A stretch of 64,000 nucleotides of DNA from an uncultured Bacteroidales bacterium (GCA_900542185.1 UQMZ01000003.1:1-64000), one strand, 5' to 3'; counted from the first letter of the stretch, positions 17,324 to 26,008 are shown. Made by a program: numbers and translations. Notes: generated by a model from the letters alone, not told the origin.

Positions 17324-18571
17324 ATGAAACGTAAACTCATAACACAGATGCTCCGCGAGTGGAAAGCAAACGTATGGCTTATTCTGGAGCTGGTGATAGT
17401 GGTTCTGATACTTCAGTACCTCCTCGGAACATTGTACGCATTGTACAGGCAGCACAGTTATGCCGGCGGTCAGAAACTTGAAGACGTATATTTTGCCGAT
17501 TTCGGTATTCTTCAAAAGGATAGCGAAGGATACGTGGAATGGGACAGCATTCATACCTGGCAGTCGGACCTGGACCTGCTGATGACGCAACTGCGGGGCA
17601 ATCAGTATGTGGAAGTGGCGGCCGTGGGTGGATTCAACTCGTTGCCCTACAACTATAACTTTATGGGCAACCGGTATTATTTCAAGACTCCCGACGGCAA
17701 AAAGAGTCATGAATTCACCGTGAATGTGCGCAATATGTCGCCCGAAATGATGGAAGTGCTGCAGATGCACGGACTGAAGGGCGAGACACCCAAGCAACTG
17801 GCCGACATACTGCGCAAGGGCGAGATCGTGCTCGGAGAAACCGAAGAGCCGGAAGATCCCGACGAACCCAAGGCTCTTGACGCGGTGGGACGCGAGGTCT
17901 TCAGCGTAAACGATTCTTTGGCCTCTCAACGTGTCGGTGCAGCAACTACAGGCATGCGACGCAACGATTACGAAAGCCTATGGCACAAAACCGTCTATGC
18001 GACCCTTGAACCGGAACAGGCGTCTATGATCGCGGTTCGGGTCAAGCCCGGAACCGGAAACAGATTCCTGGAGTCACTCACCGACAAGGACCGTCAGGCA
18101 GGCAATGTCTATCTTTCCAATATGGAGTCTGTCAGCGACATGCGTGACAGGGCGCATCTGGACATCAACCAGGCCATCCGTAATTTCGTGATCTGCTCGC
18201 TGTTCATAATGCTGGTGATATTCTTAGGCTTCTTGGGCACATTCTGGTTCCGCACGCAGCAGCGCGTGTCGGAGATAGCCATACGCAAGGTGAACGGCGC
18301 CACCAACGGCGACATCTACGCCCGCTTCTTCAGCGAGGGCCTGATCATGCTGGCCATGGCTGCAGTCATAAGCGTTCCGCTCGCGTTCTGGCTGTTCAGG
18401 GAGGAATCGCTCAGGGCTACCTTAAGCCTGATTGAACTGGACAACACGATGTTGGCCGGAGGTGCCATAGCCACGATCCTGATCTTAGGCATTACCATCG
18501 TATGCAGCATCTATGCGCCGGCGCGCCGCGCCACCCGCATCGACCCTGCGGCGGCTCTCAAAGACATGTAA
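17324..18571 (+). CDS. ABC exporter permease 2 (FtsX/MacB fold)
   Basis: The 415-residue protein has the same plan as the preceding permease: an N-terminal span (LILELVIVVLILQYLLGTL), a periplasmic core, then three spans. The coupling motif is SEIAIRKVNGATNGDI and the terminal box is PARRATRIDPAAALKDM. The proteins are clearly paralogous but divergent, favouring a heterodimer. The stop (18569-18571) is one base from the ATG of the TolC-like gene, so translation is probably coupled. Confidence 0.92.
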   Translation: MKRKLITQMLREWKANVWLILELVIVVLILQYLLGTLYALYRQHSYAGGQKLEDVYFADFGILQKDSEGYVEWDSIHTWQSDLDLLMTQLRGNQYVEVAAVGGFNSLPYNYNFMGNRYYFKTPDGKKSHEFTVNVRNMSPEMMEVLQMHGLKGETPKQLADILRKGEIVLGETEEPEDPDEPKALDAVGREVFSVNDSLASQRVGAATTGMRRNDYESLWHKTVYATLEPEQASMIAVRVKPGTGNRFLESLTDKDRQAGNVYLSNMESVSDMRDRAHLDINQAIRNFVICSLFIMLVIFLGFLGTFWFRTQQRVSEIAIRKVNGATNGDIYARFFSEGLIMLAMAAVISVPLAFWLFREESLRATLSLIELDNTMLAGGAIATILILGITIVCSIYAPARRATRIDPAAALKDM

Positions 18572-18572
18572 G

Positions 18573-20060
18573 ATGCAGTCACATAAGTTTTTCATACCTA
18601 TAATAGCAGGAATGCTTGCGCTTGTCCCCTGCCCCGCCAGGGGTGAGCGCGAGCTTACCCTGACGCTCGACGACGCCATAGCCATGGCGCGCGTGCAGAG
18701 CGTGGACGCGGCCGTGGCCCTGGACGAGCTGAAGACCGCCTACTGGCAGTGGCGCAGCTACCGCGCCGACCGGCTGCCTGAAATATCGATCGGAGGGAAA
18801 CTCCCGTCATACAACGACCGTTACACGTCGTATATGAACGAAGCGGGTGAGTACAGTTTCGTGCGCACCCATAACCTCGACGCCTCGGCTACCCTATCCA
18901 TAAACCAGAACATACCCTTCACAGGCGGTAAGATCAGCCTCAGCACCTCGCTGGACTATATGCGGCAGTTCGAGGACGGCGGTTCCGACCGGTTCCTGAC
19001 CGTGCCCGTGGCGCTGACCCTGCAGCAGCCGGTGTTCGGCGTCAACACCTTCAAATGGGACAACCGCATAGAGCCGGTCCGCTTCTCCGAAGCCAAGGCG
19101 GCGTTTCTGAGCGCTACGGAAAACGTTGCGCTGGCCACGGTAAACCATTTCTTCACGTTGGTGATGAGCCGCGAGAACGTGGCCATAGCGGAACAGAACC
19201 TTGACAACGCCAACAAGCTGTACAGCGTGGCTGTGGAGAAGCGCAAGATGGGGCAGATCAGCGAGAACGACCTGCGTCAGATGGAACTGAACGTATTGGA
19301 CGCCCAGTCCGACCTGACCGACTGCAAGAGCACGCTGAAAAGCGACATGTTCACGCTCCGCTCGTTTCTTGATCTTGGCGAGGACGTGGAGATAGTTCCC
19401 GTCGTACCCGACAAGGTGCCGGAAGCAGATGTCACTTACGACGATGCGCTGACACGGGCATTAGACAACAATAAGTTCGCGCAAAACATACGGCGCCGTC
19501 AGCTTGAGGCCGACTACGAGGTGGCCAAGGCCAAGGGCGACATGCGTCAGATCAATCTGTACGCGCAGGTGGGCATCACGGGCACTGACCGCAAATTCAC
19601 GGACGCGTATTCGCGCGTACGCAGCAACCAGCTGATAGAGATAGGTTTCGAGATTCCGTTGCTGGACTGGGGCAAGCGGCTTGGCAAGGTGAAGGTGGCC
19701 GAGAGCAACCGACGCGTCACCGAAAGCCGCCTGCGCCAGGAATCGCTCGACTTCCACCAGCAACTGTTCGTATTGGTGGAGCGATTCGGCAACCAGCAGC
19801 AACAGCTGTCCATCGCAACGAAGGCCAACGAGATAGCCGACCAGCGCTACCGCACAAATTTCGAGACTTTCCTTATAGGCAAGATCTCCACCCTGGACCT
19901 CAACGACTCGCAGTCCAAGAAGGACGAGAGCAAACGCCGCTATATCAACGAGCTTTACAAGTTCTGGAACTACTGGTATCAGCTTCGGTCGCTCACCCTC
20001 TACGACTATGAACACGGCGGCGACATAAATGCCGATATCGACAAGCTCTGCAAGATGTAG
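18573..20060 (+). CDS. TolC-family outer-membrane efflux channel
   Basis: Starting at ATG 18573, one base after the permease stop, the product has ~495 residues with a signal peptide (MQSHKFFIPIIAGMLALVP, then cleavage near ARG). It has two outer-membrane-efflux repeats with long helices (NLDNANKLYSVAVEKRKMGQ region and its C-terminal counterpart RYRTNFETFLIGKISTLDL). The preceding 20 codons of the open frame overlap the permease and are excluded. It completes the tripartite exporter encoded in this operon. The exported substrate is not indicated by the genes. Confidence 0.92.
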   Translation: MQSHKFFIPIIAGMLALVPCPARGERELTLTLDDAIAMARVQSVDAAVALDELKTAYWQWRSYRADRLPEISIGGKLPSYNDRYTSYMNEAGEYSFVRTHNLDASATLSINQNIPFTGGKISLSTSLDYMRQFEDGGSDRFLTVPVALTLQQPVFGVNTFKWDNRIEPVRFSEAKAAFLSATENVALATVNHFFTLVMSRENVAIAEQNLDNANKLYSVAVEKRKMGQISENDLRQMELNVLDAQSDLTDCKSTLKSDMFTLRSFLDLGEDVEIVPVVPDKVPEADVTYDDALTRALDNNKFAQNIRRRQLEADYEVAKAKGDMRQINLYAQVGITGTDRKFTDAYSRVRSNQLIEIGFEIPLLDWGKRLGKVKVAESNRRVTESRLRQESLDFHQQLFVLVERFGNQQQQLSIATKANEIADQRYRTNFETFLIGKISTLDLNDSQSKKDESKRRYINELYKFWNYWYQLRSLTLYDYEHGGDINADIDKLCKM

Positions 20061-20105
20061 ACGCATATTTTCTGAGACCGGAAATGATTTCTCTTAATTT
20101 TTTAC

Positions 20106-20113
20106 TATTTTTG
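20106..20113 (+). promoter_or_regulatory. -7 element (TATTTTTG) directly before the response-regulator start
   Basis: TATTTTTG at 20106-20113 ends 4 bases before ATG 20118. If used, the transcript would be leaderless or nearly so. No clear -33 TTG lies 19-21 bp upstream. Confidence 0.4.
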
Positions 20114-20117
20114 CATT

Positions 20118-20651
20118 ATGATACTGATAGTAGACGATGACAATGCCGTGAGGACTTCCATATCCCTTGCGTTGAAACGCGCCGGTTATGATCCGTTGCC
20201 TGTCAGTACGGAGGCGGATGCGCTGACAGCCGTGCGCGACGAGCGCGTGCAGCTGACCATCCTGGACATGAACCTGACGCTGACCACGACCGGCCGGCAG
20301 GGCATCGAGATTCTGCGCAAATTCCGCATACTCCGTCCCGACATGCCAGTGATCATGCTGACGGCCTGGGGTACGATTCCGCTGACGGTCGAGGCTCTGA
20401 ATTATGGAGCGGTTGACTTCATGACCAAACCCTGGAGCAACGAGGACCTCATTTCCAAGGTCAGGAAAGGATTGGAACGCAGCGAAACGGAACGCAAGGC
20501 CCGGGACCATACCGAAACGCTGGACGAAATGGAGCGGGAGGCGATTCTCGCGGCTCTGAGACGCTGCGACGGCAATATGTCGGATGCGGCCAAACAGCTC
20601 GGCATCACCCGTCAGTCGCTGTACCGCCGGCTGGAGAAATATAAACTATAA
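20118..20651 (+). CDS. Response regulator, receiver plus Fis-type HTH (NtrC-like without AAA+ domain)
   Basis: The 177-residue protein has a receiver domain (1-120) with the acidic pocket VDDD, the phospho-acceptor in ILDMN (Asp near 50), MLTAW and TKPW (Lys near 107). A short linker leads to a C-terminal Fis-family helix-turn-helix (AAKQLGITRQSLYRRLEKY). NtrC-type regulators normally have a sigma-54-activating AAA+ ATPase between these parts, and it is absent. This gives the RegA/ActR/PrrA layout, so it likely acts at ordinary sigma-ABfr promoters. It pairs with the kinase 11 bp downstream and probably regulates the exporter operon. Confidence 0.9.
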   Translation: MILIVDDDNAVRTSISLALKRAGYDPLPVSTEADALTAVRDERVQLTILDMNLTLTTTGRQGIEILRKFRILRPDMPVIMLTAWGTIPLTVEALNYGAVDFMTKPWSNEDLISKVRKGLERSETERKARDHTETLDEMEREAILAALRRCDGNMSDAAKQLGITRQSLYRRLEKYKL

Positions 20652-20662
20652 CCTAAATTGGC

Positions 20663-21883
20663 GTGAGGTACAAGATATATACCGTTCTGATTGTGTTGCT
20701 GGTGATAGCCACGGCGATAGGCGCGTTGTGCGGACTGTCATGGACATGGATTGCCGGCGGTTGCGCGGTGATTCTGATTGCCCTTGCGTTTCAGTATCTA
20801 TCTGTCAGCAAGCCGTTGCGGGCCGTGGAGAGCGGAATGTACCTGCTCAGGGACCAGGACTTCAGCAGCCGTCTGCGACTTACCGGGCAACCCGATGCCG
20901 ACCGGGTGGTGAATCTGTACAACCGCCTCATCGAGTCCATGAAAGCCGAACGGCTGAAGACTCAGGAACAGAACCGTTTCCTCAGCCTTGTGGTGGACGC
21001 CTCCCCTCTCGGCATAGCGATATGCGATTTCGACGGCAACATCACGGAAACAAACCGCGCGTGGAACGCCATGCAGTCGCCGGCCATGACCAAGGCCATC
21101 GAATCTGTGGCCGACGGCGAGACTCAGACCGTGCGTCTGGCCGACGCCCTGATAGTACGCATCTCCCGGCTTTGGTTCATGGACTCGGGATTCAAGCGCC
21201 GGTTCATCTTAGTGGAACGCCTCACAGACGAGATTGCAGCGGCCGAGAAACAGATGTTCAACAAGATAGTGCGCACCATCGGCCATGAGGTGAACAACAC
21301 ATTGGGCAGCGTCATTTCCGTGCTCGACTCTCTCTGCGAGATGCATCAGGACGATCCTTTCGCGGCCGACGCCATAACGAGCAGCACCCGTAGCTGCACC
21401 AACTTGGTCAATTTCGTACGAGGATACGCCGACATCGTCAAGCTGCCGCCCGTAACGCCCGAACCGGTACGCCTGAATGAATGGATGGCCGGGATACTCC
21501 CGACGCTCAAGGCCCTTGCGCCCGATAACGTGACGGTAACGTTCACACCGGACTCATCAGGCGCCGAATCATATATAGATCCGATGCTGATGGAGCGCGT
21601 CATGATCAACATAGTGCGCAACGCCGCCGAAAGCATCGGCGACCGTTCCGACGGCCTGATTCAGATTCAGACGGAATCCAACGGCATCAAGGTAACCGAC
21701 AACGGCTGCGGCATCAGCGACGAAGCGGCAGAAAAACTGTTCACCCCCTTCTTCTCCACCAAGCGGCCCGACCGCGGCCTCGGCCTGATGCTGATAGCCG
21801 ACATCCTCCGCGCCCACCGCGCCCGCTTCTCCCTCGTCACCGCCCCCGACACCCGCCTAACCACCTTCGCCATCGACTTTTGA
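20663..21883 (+). CDS. NtrB-like sensor histidine kinase
   Basis: The 406-residue kinase begins with GTG at 20663. It has two N-terminal membrane spans (about 4-24 and 28-48) with almost no periplasmic loop, a linker, a PAS-like segment (ASPLGIAICDFDGNITETN) and a dimerisation/H-box TIGHEVNNTLGS (phospho-His). Then come N-box NIVRNAAES, G1 DNGCGI, F-box LFTPFFSTK and G2 GLGLML. The H-box/N-box style (HEVNN) is that of NtrB/AtoS-type kinases, matching the NtrC-like regulator. With so little outside the membrane it probably senses membrane stress or an intramembrane or cytoplasmic ligand. Confidence 0.92.
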   Translation: MRYKIYTVLIVLLVIATAIGALCGLSWTWIAGGCAVILIALAFQYLSVSKPLRAVESGMYLLRDQDFSSRLRLTGQPDADRVVNLYNRLIESMKAERLKTQEQNRFLSLVVDASPLGIAICDFDGNITETNRAWNAMQSPAMTKAIESVADGETQTVRLADALIVRISRLWFMDSGFKRRFILVERLTDEIAAAEKQMFNKIVRTIGHEVNNTLGSVISVLDSLCEMHQDDPFAADAITSSTRSCTNLVNFVRGYADIVKLPPVTPEPVRLNEWMAGILPTLKALAPDNVTVTFTPDSSGAESYIDPMLMERVMINIVRNAAESIGDRSDGLIQIQTESNGIKVTDNGCGISDEAAEKLFTPFFSTKRPDRGLGLMLIADILRAHRARFSLVTAPDTRLTTFAIDF

Positions 21884-21884
21884 A

Positions 21885-22595
21885 TTACAACCGTCTGATA
21901 TTGTATTTCTTGCAGAAATCCCAGAGGTCAGCGAGCGGCATACGGATGCCGTGGAGGCGCGTGCGGCAGGCCCGGATGGAGTTGAAATACATATCGTCCG
22001 ACTCACACTGCATATAATCCTTGAACTCCCCGGCCTTTTTATTCTTAGTGACTAATTTCAGGAACTGCGGAAGTTTCGCCGGCATTATCCTGCAGCAGTA
22101 GCAGGTGCCGTCATACATCGAGACCACTATCAGCTGATGCGTTTTTGAGCCCGGCCCTTCGGTAACACGCATCTTGCCGCGGACCGTTATGTTCAGTTCT
22201 CCGGGAAACGCCGCATTGATACGCCGCATATAATCCCTGAATGCGCGGCCGTGGGCGCTTGTGTCGTGTATCCCGTTTTGAATTATATACTGGTGTATCA
22301 TCTCGTGCACCAGAGTCTCGTCGACCTCGCGCACGGACATATCCTGCGATTTCCGATAAAGTATGATCCTGTCGTAAAAGCGGCCGTTCACTCCATCGGC
22401 CATCCTCAGCCTTGTCTTCGAAGTTATATATTTCCTATGAAACAGACCCTCGTACGATTTACCCGCCTTCCGCACGGCAAAATCCACTGCCCGGAATCCC
22501 CCGGCATCCCATATCCCGGCCTCCGCAATCCTCCCCTTCCAATACGCATGCCTCCCCCTCAGATATTCCGCACTCAGTTCCATAAATCTACTCAC
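21885..22595 (-). CDS. SprT-like zinc metallopeptidase domain protein
   Basis: The 236-residue protein has HEMIH at residues 97-101 and a third likely ligand, His115, in SAHG, the arrangement of SprT/Spartan-like proteases. C-terminal Cys (CYCCR, about 166-170) could form a zinc ribbon. The frame opens with GTG at 22595; an ATG lies four codons downstream (22583) and either is plausible. Its stop is two bases from the stop of the convergent kinase gene. Relatives cleave DNA-protein crosslinks in eukaryotes; the bacterial role is less defined. Confidence 0.8.
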   Translation of the reverse strand: MSRFMELSAEYLRGRHAYWKGRIAEAGIWDAGGFRAVDFAVRKAGKSYEGLFHRKYITSKTRLRMADGVNGRFYDRIILYRKSQDMSVREVDETLVHEMIHQYIIQNGIHDTSAHGRAFRDYMRRINAAFPGELNITVRGKMRVTEGPGSKTHQLIVVSMYDGTCYCCRIMPAKLPQFLKLVTKNKKAGEFKDYMQCESDDMYFNSIRACRTRLHGIRMPLADLWDFCKKYNIRRL

Positions 22596-22772
22596 CTAAT
22601 CCACCGTTCGTACGCGGCTTTCAAATCAAGATTCATGTTCAGTTCAATAAGGTTTTGTCTTTCAAAGCAATCCCATTATCGAACATAATCTGATTTTCAA
22701 GATCCGTTATGATAAATCCTTTGATAGCCGCTGAATGAATGGATTGTACTGTTCATTGCCCTCATTTTTCTA

Positions 22773-22801
22773 CAAATATAGTCATTTTCTCCCCACTACA
22801 A
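22773..22801 (-). promoter_or_regulatory. Minus-strand promoter-like site towards the SprT-like gene
   Basis: On the minus strand TTG (22801-22799), 18 bp, TATATTTG (22780-22773). The spacing is one base short of the usual range. The upstream edge overlaps the 21-bp repeat array. Confidence 0.45.
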
Positions 22802-22838
22802 CATATTTTCTCCCTACTTTTCCTCTTTTTCTACCCAC
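22785..22838. repeat. Three direct repeats TTTTCTMCCYAC at exact 21-bp spacing
   Basis: TTTTCTCCCCAC at 22785-22796, TTTTCTCCCTAC at 22806-22817 and TTTTCTACCCAC at 22827-22838. The starts are 21 bp apart twice, i.e. two helical turns. A weaker half copy (TTTTCTAC) is at 22766. They lie between the SprT-like gene and the divergent ATPase gene, so they look like operator sites. Confidence 0.75.
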
Positions 22839-22977
22839 TATGCGATTCAAGGAATCCAAATCGAGGCAGATCGCCGACTCCCGGACGCATTCAAGACGTG
22901 GCGGTGATGCTGGAAGATATCGGAACATTTCTGGGACATAATCTTCTTGGATACAAGGATTTTTGACATATTTTTTA

Positions 22978-22985
22978 TACTTTTG
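22978..22985 (+). promoter_or_regulatory. -7 element (TACTTTTG) of the AlbA_2 ATPase gene
   Basis: TACTTTTG at 22978-22985 lies 20 bp before ATG 23005. No TTG is found at the usual -33 distance, so the site is weak or activator-dependent. Confidence 0.5.
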
Positions 22986-23004
22986 TACCATAAACCCAAA
23001 TTGA

Positions 23005-24561
23005 ATGACTAAAGAGGAACTGCTCAATAGGCTCAACGACATAGAATGGGATGATTTCGAGGTTAAGGAAGCATCCGGCGGCATTCCCAAATCCATGTGG
23101 GAAACAGTCAGTGCATTTTCCAATACCGCCGGAGGCTGGATAATTCTCGGAATTAAAGAGACTAAGGTCAAGAGCGTATCTGCATACGAGATTACAGGCG
23201 TTGAAAAAGCTGAAAAGATGGAGCAGGACATAATCAGCACCTTGCGCTCGGTTTCAAAATTCAACGTACCCATTCTTGCCACAGCTCAGCTTCTTTATTT
23301 TGATTGTAACGCTGTTCTCGCTTTCCATATTCCCGTATCAGCCAACAAGCCGGTATATTTCGGCAATAACCTGAATAACACATTTGTCCGTATCGGTAGC
23401 GGAGACCAACGCGCCACTGACATTGAGATTGATATACTGATGCGTGAAAAGACCTTCGGTATGAAGTCGGAAATGGAAGTTGAGGGAACGGCATTTAACG
23501 ATTTGAATACCCAGTCGCTCCAGACATATCGCCGCCGTATCAAGGACTATAATCCCGATTTCAGATATAACGATCTCGATGATGAGCAATTTTGCCTTAG
23601 GACCGGCATAATCAGCCGTGGGAAGCTGACTTATGGAGGCCTGCTGATGCTTGGCAAGGGAGAGATAGTACAGAAATTCGTACCTCATTTTTGGATTGAC
23701 TACATCGAGATTCCCGGCACGACATATTCTGATGCAGATTGTCGCTACACATACCGTATGCCGGAACAGGAAAATATATGGGAATATTTCAAAGTGCTTC
23801 TGCAACGGCTTCGTCTGTATGTAGACAATCCCTTTATGGCTGGTCCTGACGGTTTTTCACCCGAGGACAATTCCCAGCTGTACTGCCTCAGAGAGGGTCT
23901 GGTTAATCTTCTTGCACATGCCGACTATTTCAGTCCAATGCATTCAACAATAAGAGTGTTTAATGACAGAATCGAGTTCCAGAATCCCGGTAGGTTTGCC
24001 GTGCGTATATCCGATAAGCCGGGTAAGGTAAAGTCCGTACCCCGTAACCCCAACATCATTGCTCTATTTCGTTTCGCACGACAAGGTGAAAACGCAGGAT
24101 ATGGCATTGACAAAATTATGCGGTGGCCTAAACTGACCGGTCTTGAAGTCGATTTTGACAGCGACATTACTTCTTCAACAGTGACTTATCCTTTACCGGT
24201 ATTCAAAAGTGGTCAGATAAACAGTGCCAAAAGTGGTCAGATAAACATCAACCATTTAAGCCAAAATATTGATATGATGCAAGATGGCATTGATATCTAC
24301 AACTCGAAAAGTGGTCAGATAAATGTCCCCAATAGTGGTCAGAATACCAATATGCCGAAAGGATATAAATCCGGGGATGAGTCAAGAGCTAAAATCGTGG
24401 AGGCAATGAGAAATAATCCGGAAATATCACGTAAAGATTTATCAAATTTACTTGGCATTTCCCCCTCTGCAATTCAGCGACATATTGAATTCTTGAAAGA
24501 GGCTGGAATCATTATCCGTCTTGGCAGTGATCGGAAAGGATTGTGGAAAGTGCTGAATTAA
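23005..24561 (+). CDS. AlbA_2/Schlafen-like ATP-binding protein with winged-helix tail
   Basis: The 518-residue protein begins with an AlbA_2 (Schlafen AAA-like, putative DNA-binding) domain: FEVKEASGGIPKSMWETVSAFSNTAGGWIILGI, in segments at about 18-50. A C-terminal-type ATP-binding region of the HATPase_c_4 class follows (REGLVNLLAHADY, then GRFAV and GYGID, about 295-375). A low-complexity linker (about 400-450) contains SGQIN repeats, and a winged helix-turn-helix (RKDLSNLLGISPSAIQRHIEFLKEAG) ends the protein. The family is usually annotated as transcriptional regulator and is common in accessory regions. Base composition is AT-richer than neighbouring operons, suggesting acquisition. The DNA or RNA target is unknown. 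Confidence 0.85.
   Translation: MTKEELLNRLNDIEWDDFEVKEASGGIPKSMWETVSAFSNTAGGWIILGIKETKVKSVSAYEITGVEKAEKMEQDIISTLRSVSKFNVPILATAQLLYFDCNAVLAFHIPVSANKPVYFGNNLNNTFVRIGSGDQRATDIEIDILMREKTFGMKSEMEVEGTAFNDLNTQSLQTYRRRIKDYNPDFRYNDLDDEQFCLRTGIISRGKLTYGGLLMLGKGEIVQKFVPHFWIDYIEIPGTTYSDADCRYTYRMPEQENIWEYFKVLLQRLRLYVDNPFMAGPDGFSPEDNSQLYCLREGLVNLLAHADYFSPMHSTIRVFNDRIEFQNPGRFAVRISDKPGKVKSVPRNPNIIALFRFARQGENAGYGIDKIMRWPKLTGLEVDFDSDITSSTVTYPLPVFKSGQINSAKSGQININHLSQNIDMMQDGIDIYNSKSGQINVPNSGQNTNMPKGYKSGDESRAKIVEAMRNNPEISRKDLSNLLGISPSAIQRHIEFLKEAGIIIRLGSDRKGLWKVLN
24205..24348 (+). repeat. Four in-frame copies of an AAAAGTGGTCAGATAAA repeat inside the ATPase gene
   Basis: Copies start at 24205, 24229, 24307 and (degenerate) 24331. 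Copies 1-2 and 3-4 are each 24 bp apart and the pairs are 78 bp apart, all multiples of three. They encode KSGQIN-type hexapeptides in the linker before the winged helix. Unit gain or loss would keep the frame and change linker length. Confidence 0.9.
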
Positions 24562-24583
24562 TCTCAAATTTCAGCAACCAAAG

Positions 24584-26008
24584 TTACAGTATCGGGGAAA
24601 CGAGGCGGATCACCGACTCCCAGGCGCGCTGCAGGGCGGGGCGGCGGTGCCAGGCGGCGTAGCTGAGGCGGGTGCACGAGCCCATGTCGCGGAAGAAGAT
24701 GTCGCGCATCTCGCGGTTCAGGTCCTTGTCGTAGATCAGCAGGTTACATTCAAAGTTATTCTCGAAGCTGCGGAAATCAAAGTTTGTCGAACCGGTGGTC
24801 ACCAGGCTGTCGTCTATTATCATGGTCTTGGCATGTAGCATCCCGGGGTTGTACAGATACACCTTGATGCCGGCCTTCAGACACTGCGTCACGTACGAGA
24901 ACGAGGCATACTGCAGCATCCGGCTGTCGCCTGACCGCGGTATCATGATGCGCACGTCTATCTTGGACAACGCGGCCGCCTCCAATGCCTTCTGCAAGGC
25001 ATCCGTCGGCAGGAAATAGGGCGTCTGTATGTATATCGACTTGCGGGCCAGCGATATGGCCTTAAGGAACACTAACGACAGGTTGTCCCACTGGCTCATG
25101 GGCCCGGATGTGACCAACTGCATTCCCACTCCCGAGTGGATGCGCGCCGGTTCCATCTTCGGAAATTCCAACGGGCGCGGCTGCTTCAGATAGTTCCAGT
25201 CTACGATGAACGAGAATATCAGCGACTCCACGATGTCGCCCTCCACGCGCAGATGGGTGTCGCGCCAGGGCAACGCACCCCTGTTGCCGGTGTCGTAACG
25301 GTCAGCGATATTCATGCCTCCGATATAGCCGACCTTGCCGTCTATTATCACCATCTTGCGGTGGTTGCGCCAGTTCAGGCGGTTGGCTAACTGAGGGAAG
25401 TTGACGCGGAAGAACGGATGCGTGTCAACGCCCGCCTTCTCCATGTCGCGCCAGAACGAATTGCTGGACGAGAACGAGCCGATATGGTCGTACATCACCT
25501 TTACCTGCACGCCGGCACGCGCCCGTTCCTTGAGTATCTCCGCTATCTCATGGCCAATCCTGTCGTCCATGAAGATGTAATACTGCATGAATATCGACTC
25601 GCGGGCATTGCGCAGGTCGTGTTTCAGCGCCTCGAACTTGGCGGCGCCGGAAGTGAATATCTTGGCGCTGTTGTTTACGCTGTACACGGCCGAGGCTATG
25701 TTGCGCGCCAGTTTCATCAGCGACTTCTCGCCCGGATCGAGCCGTTGCGAGTCCAGGTCTACCGTTCGCGTGGTCATGGCCGTGGCCATGCGCCGCTTGT
25801 TGTGGCGCGACACCATGCGGCGTCCTCGCAGCGACCGCCCGAAGAATATGTAGAACACCAGTCCGACTACCGGCAGGAATATCAGCGCTATCACCCACGA
25901 CAGCGAACGGATGGGATTGCGGTTCTCCCTGAGAACCACAATGATGGCCGATGCTATCGTAACCACGTACAGCACCATCAGCATCGTATCCAGCCATCCG
26001 GGTATCAT
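24584..26008 (-). CDS. cls: Cardiolipin synthase (two HKD motifs)
   Basis: The 474-residue membrane enzyme has two N-terminal spans (about 5-25 and 36-56) with the PLDc_N pattern (NPIRSLSWVIALIFLPVVG), then two phospholipase-D domains with HRKMVIIDGKVGYIGGMN and HAKTMIIDDSLVTTGSTNFD. It would condense phosphatidylglycerol into cardiolipin at the inner membrane. Its ATG (26006-26008) overlaps the stop of the DUF3109 gene by ATGA, making it the last gene of a four-gene operon. A conserved C-terminal Pro-Ile-Leu follows VIRLVS. Confidence 0.93.
   Translation of the reverse strand: MIPGWLDTMLMVLYVVTIASAIIVVLRENRNPIRSLSWVIALIFLPVVGLVFYIFFGRSLRGRRMVSRHNKRRMATAMTTRTVDLDSQRLDPGEKSLMKLARNIASAVYSVNNSAKIFTSGAAKFEALKHDLRNARESIFMQYYIFMDDRIGHEIAEILKERARAGVQVKVMYDHIGSFSSSNSFWRDMEKAGVDTHPFFRVNFPQLANRLNWRNHRKMVIIDGKVGYIGGMNIADRYDTGNRGALPWRDTHLRVEGDIVESLIFSFIVDWNYLKQPRPLEFPKMEPARIHSGVGMQLVTSGPMSQWDNLSLVFLKAISLARKSIYIQTPYFLPTDALQKALEAAALSKIDVRIMIPRSGDSRMLQYASFSYVTQCLKAGIKVYLYNPGMLHAKTMIIDDSLVTTGSTNFDFRSFENNFECNLLIYDKDLNREMRDIFFRDMGSCTRLSYAAWHRRPALQRAWESVIRLVSPIL

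Larger units (their letters stand above)
22596..23004. other. 409-bp AT-rich intergenic region with possible gene debris and repeats
   Basis: No intact gene is seen. On the minus strand, 22597-22690 can be read as ...LIELNMNLDLKAAYERWIR, with its stop overlapping the GTG of the SprT-like gene. A second frame further up (22640-22745) reads AIKGFIITDLENQIMFDNG. These may be tails of a frameshifted or deleted gene, but they are short and the reading is speculative. The region also holds the 21-bp repeat array and two promoter-like sites listed separately. Confidence 0.4.

Noticed and set aside
24205..24348. CRISPR-like repeats
   Set aside because: Repeats are in frame inside a gene, spacers are only 6 to ~60 bp and irregular, the repeats are not palindromic and no cas genes are present.
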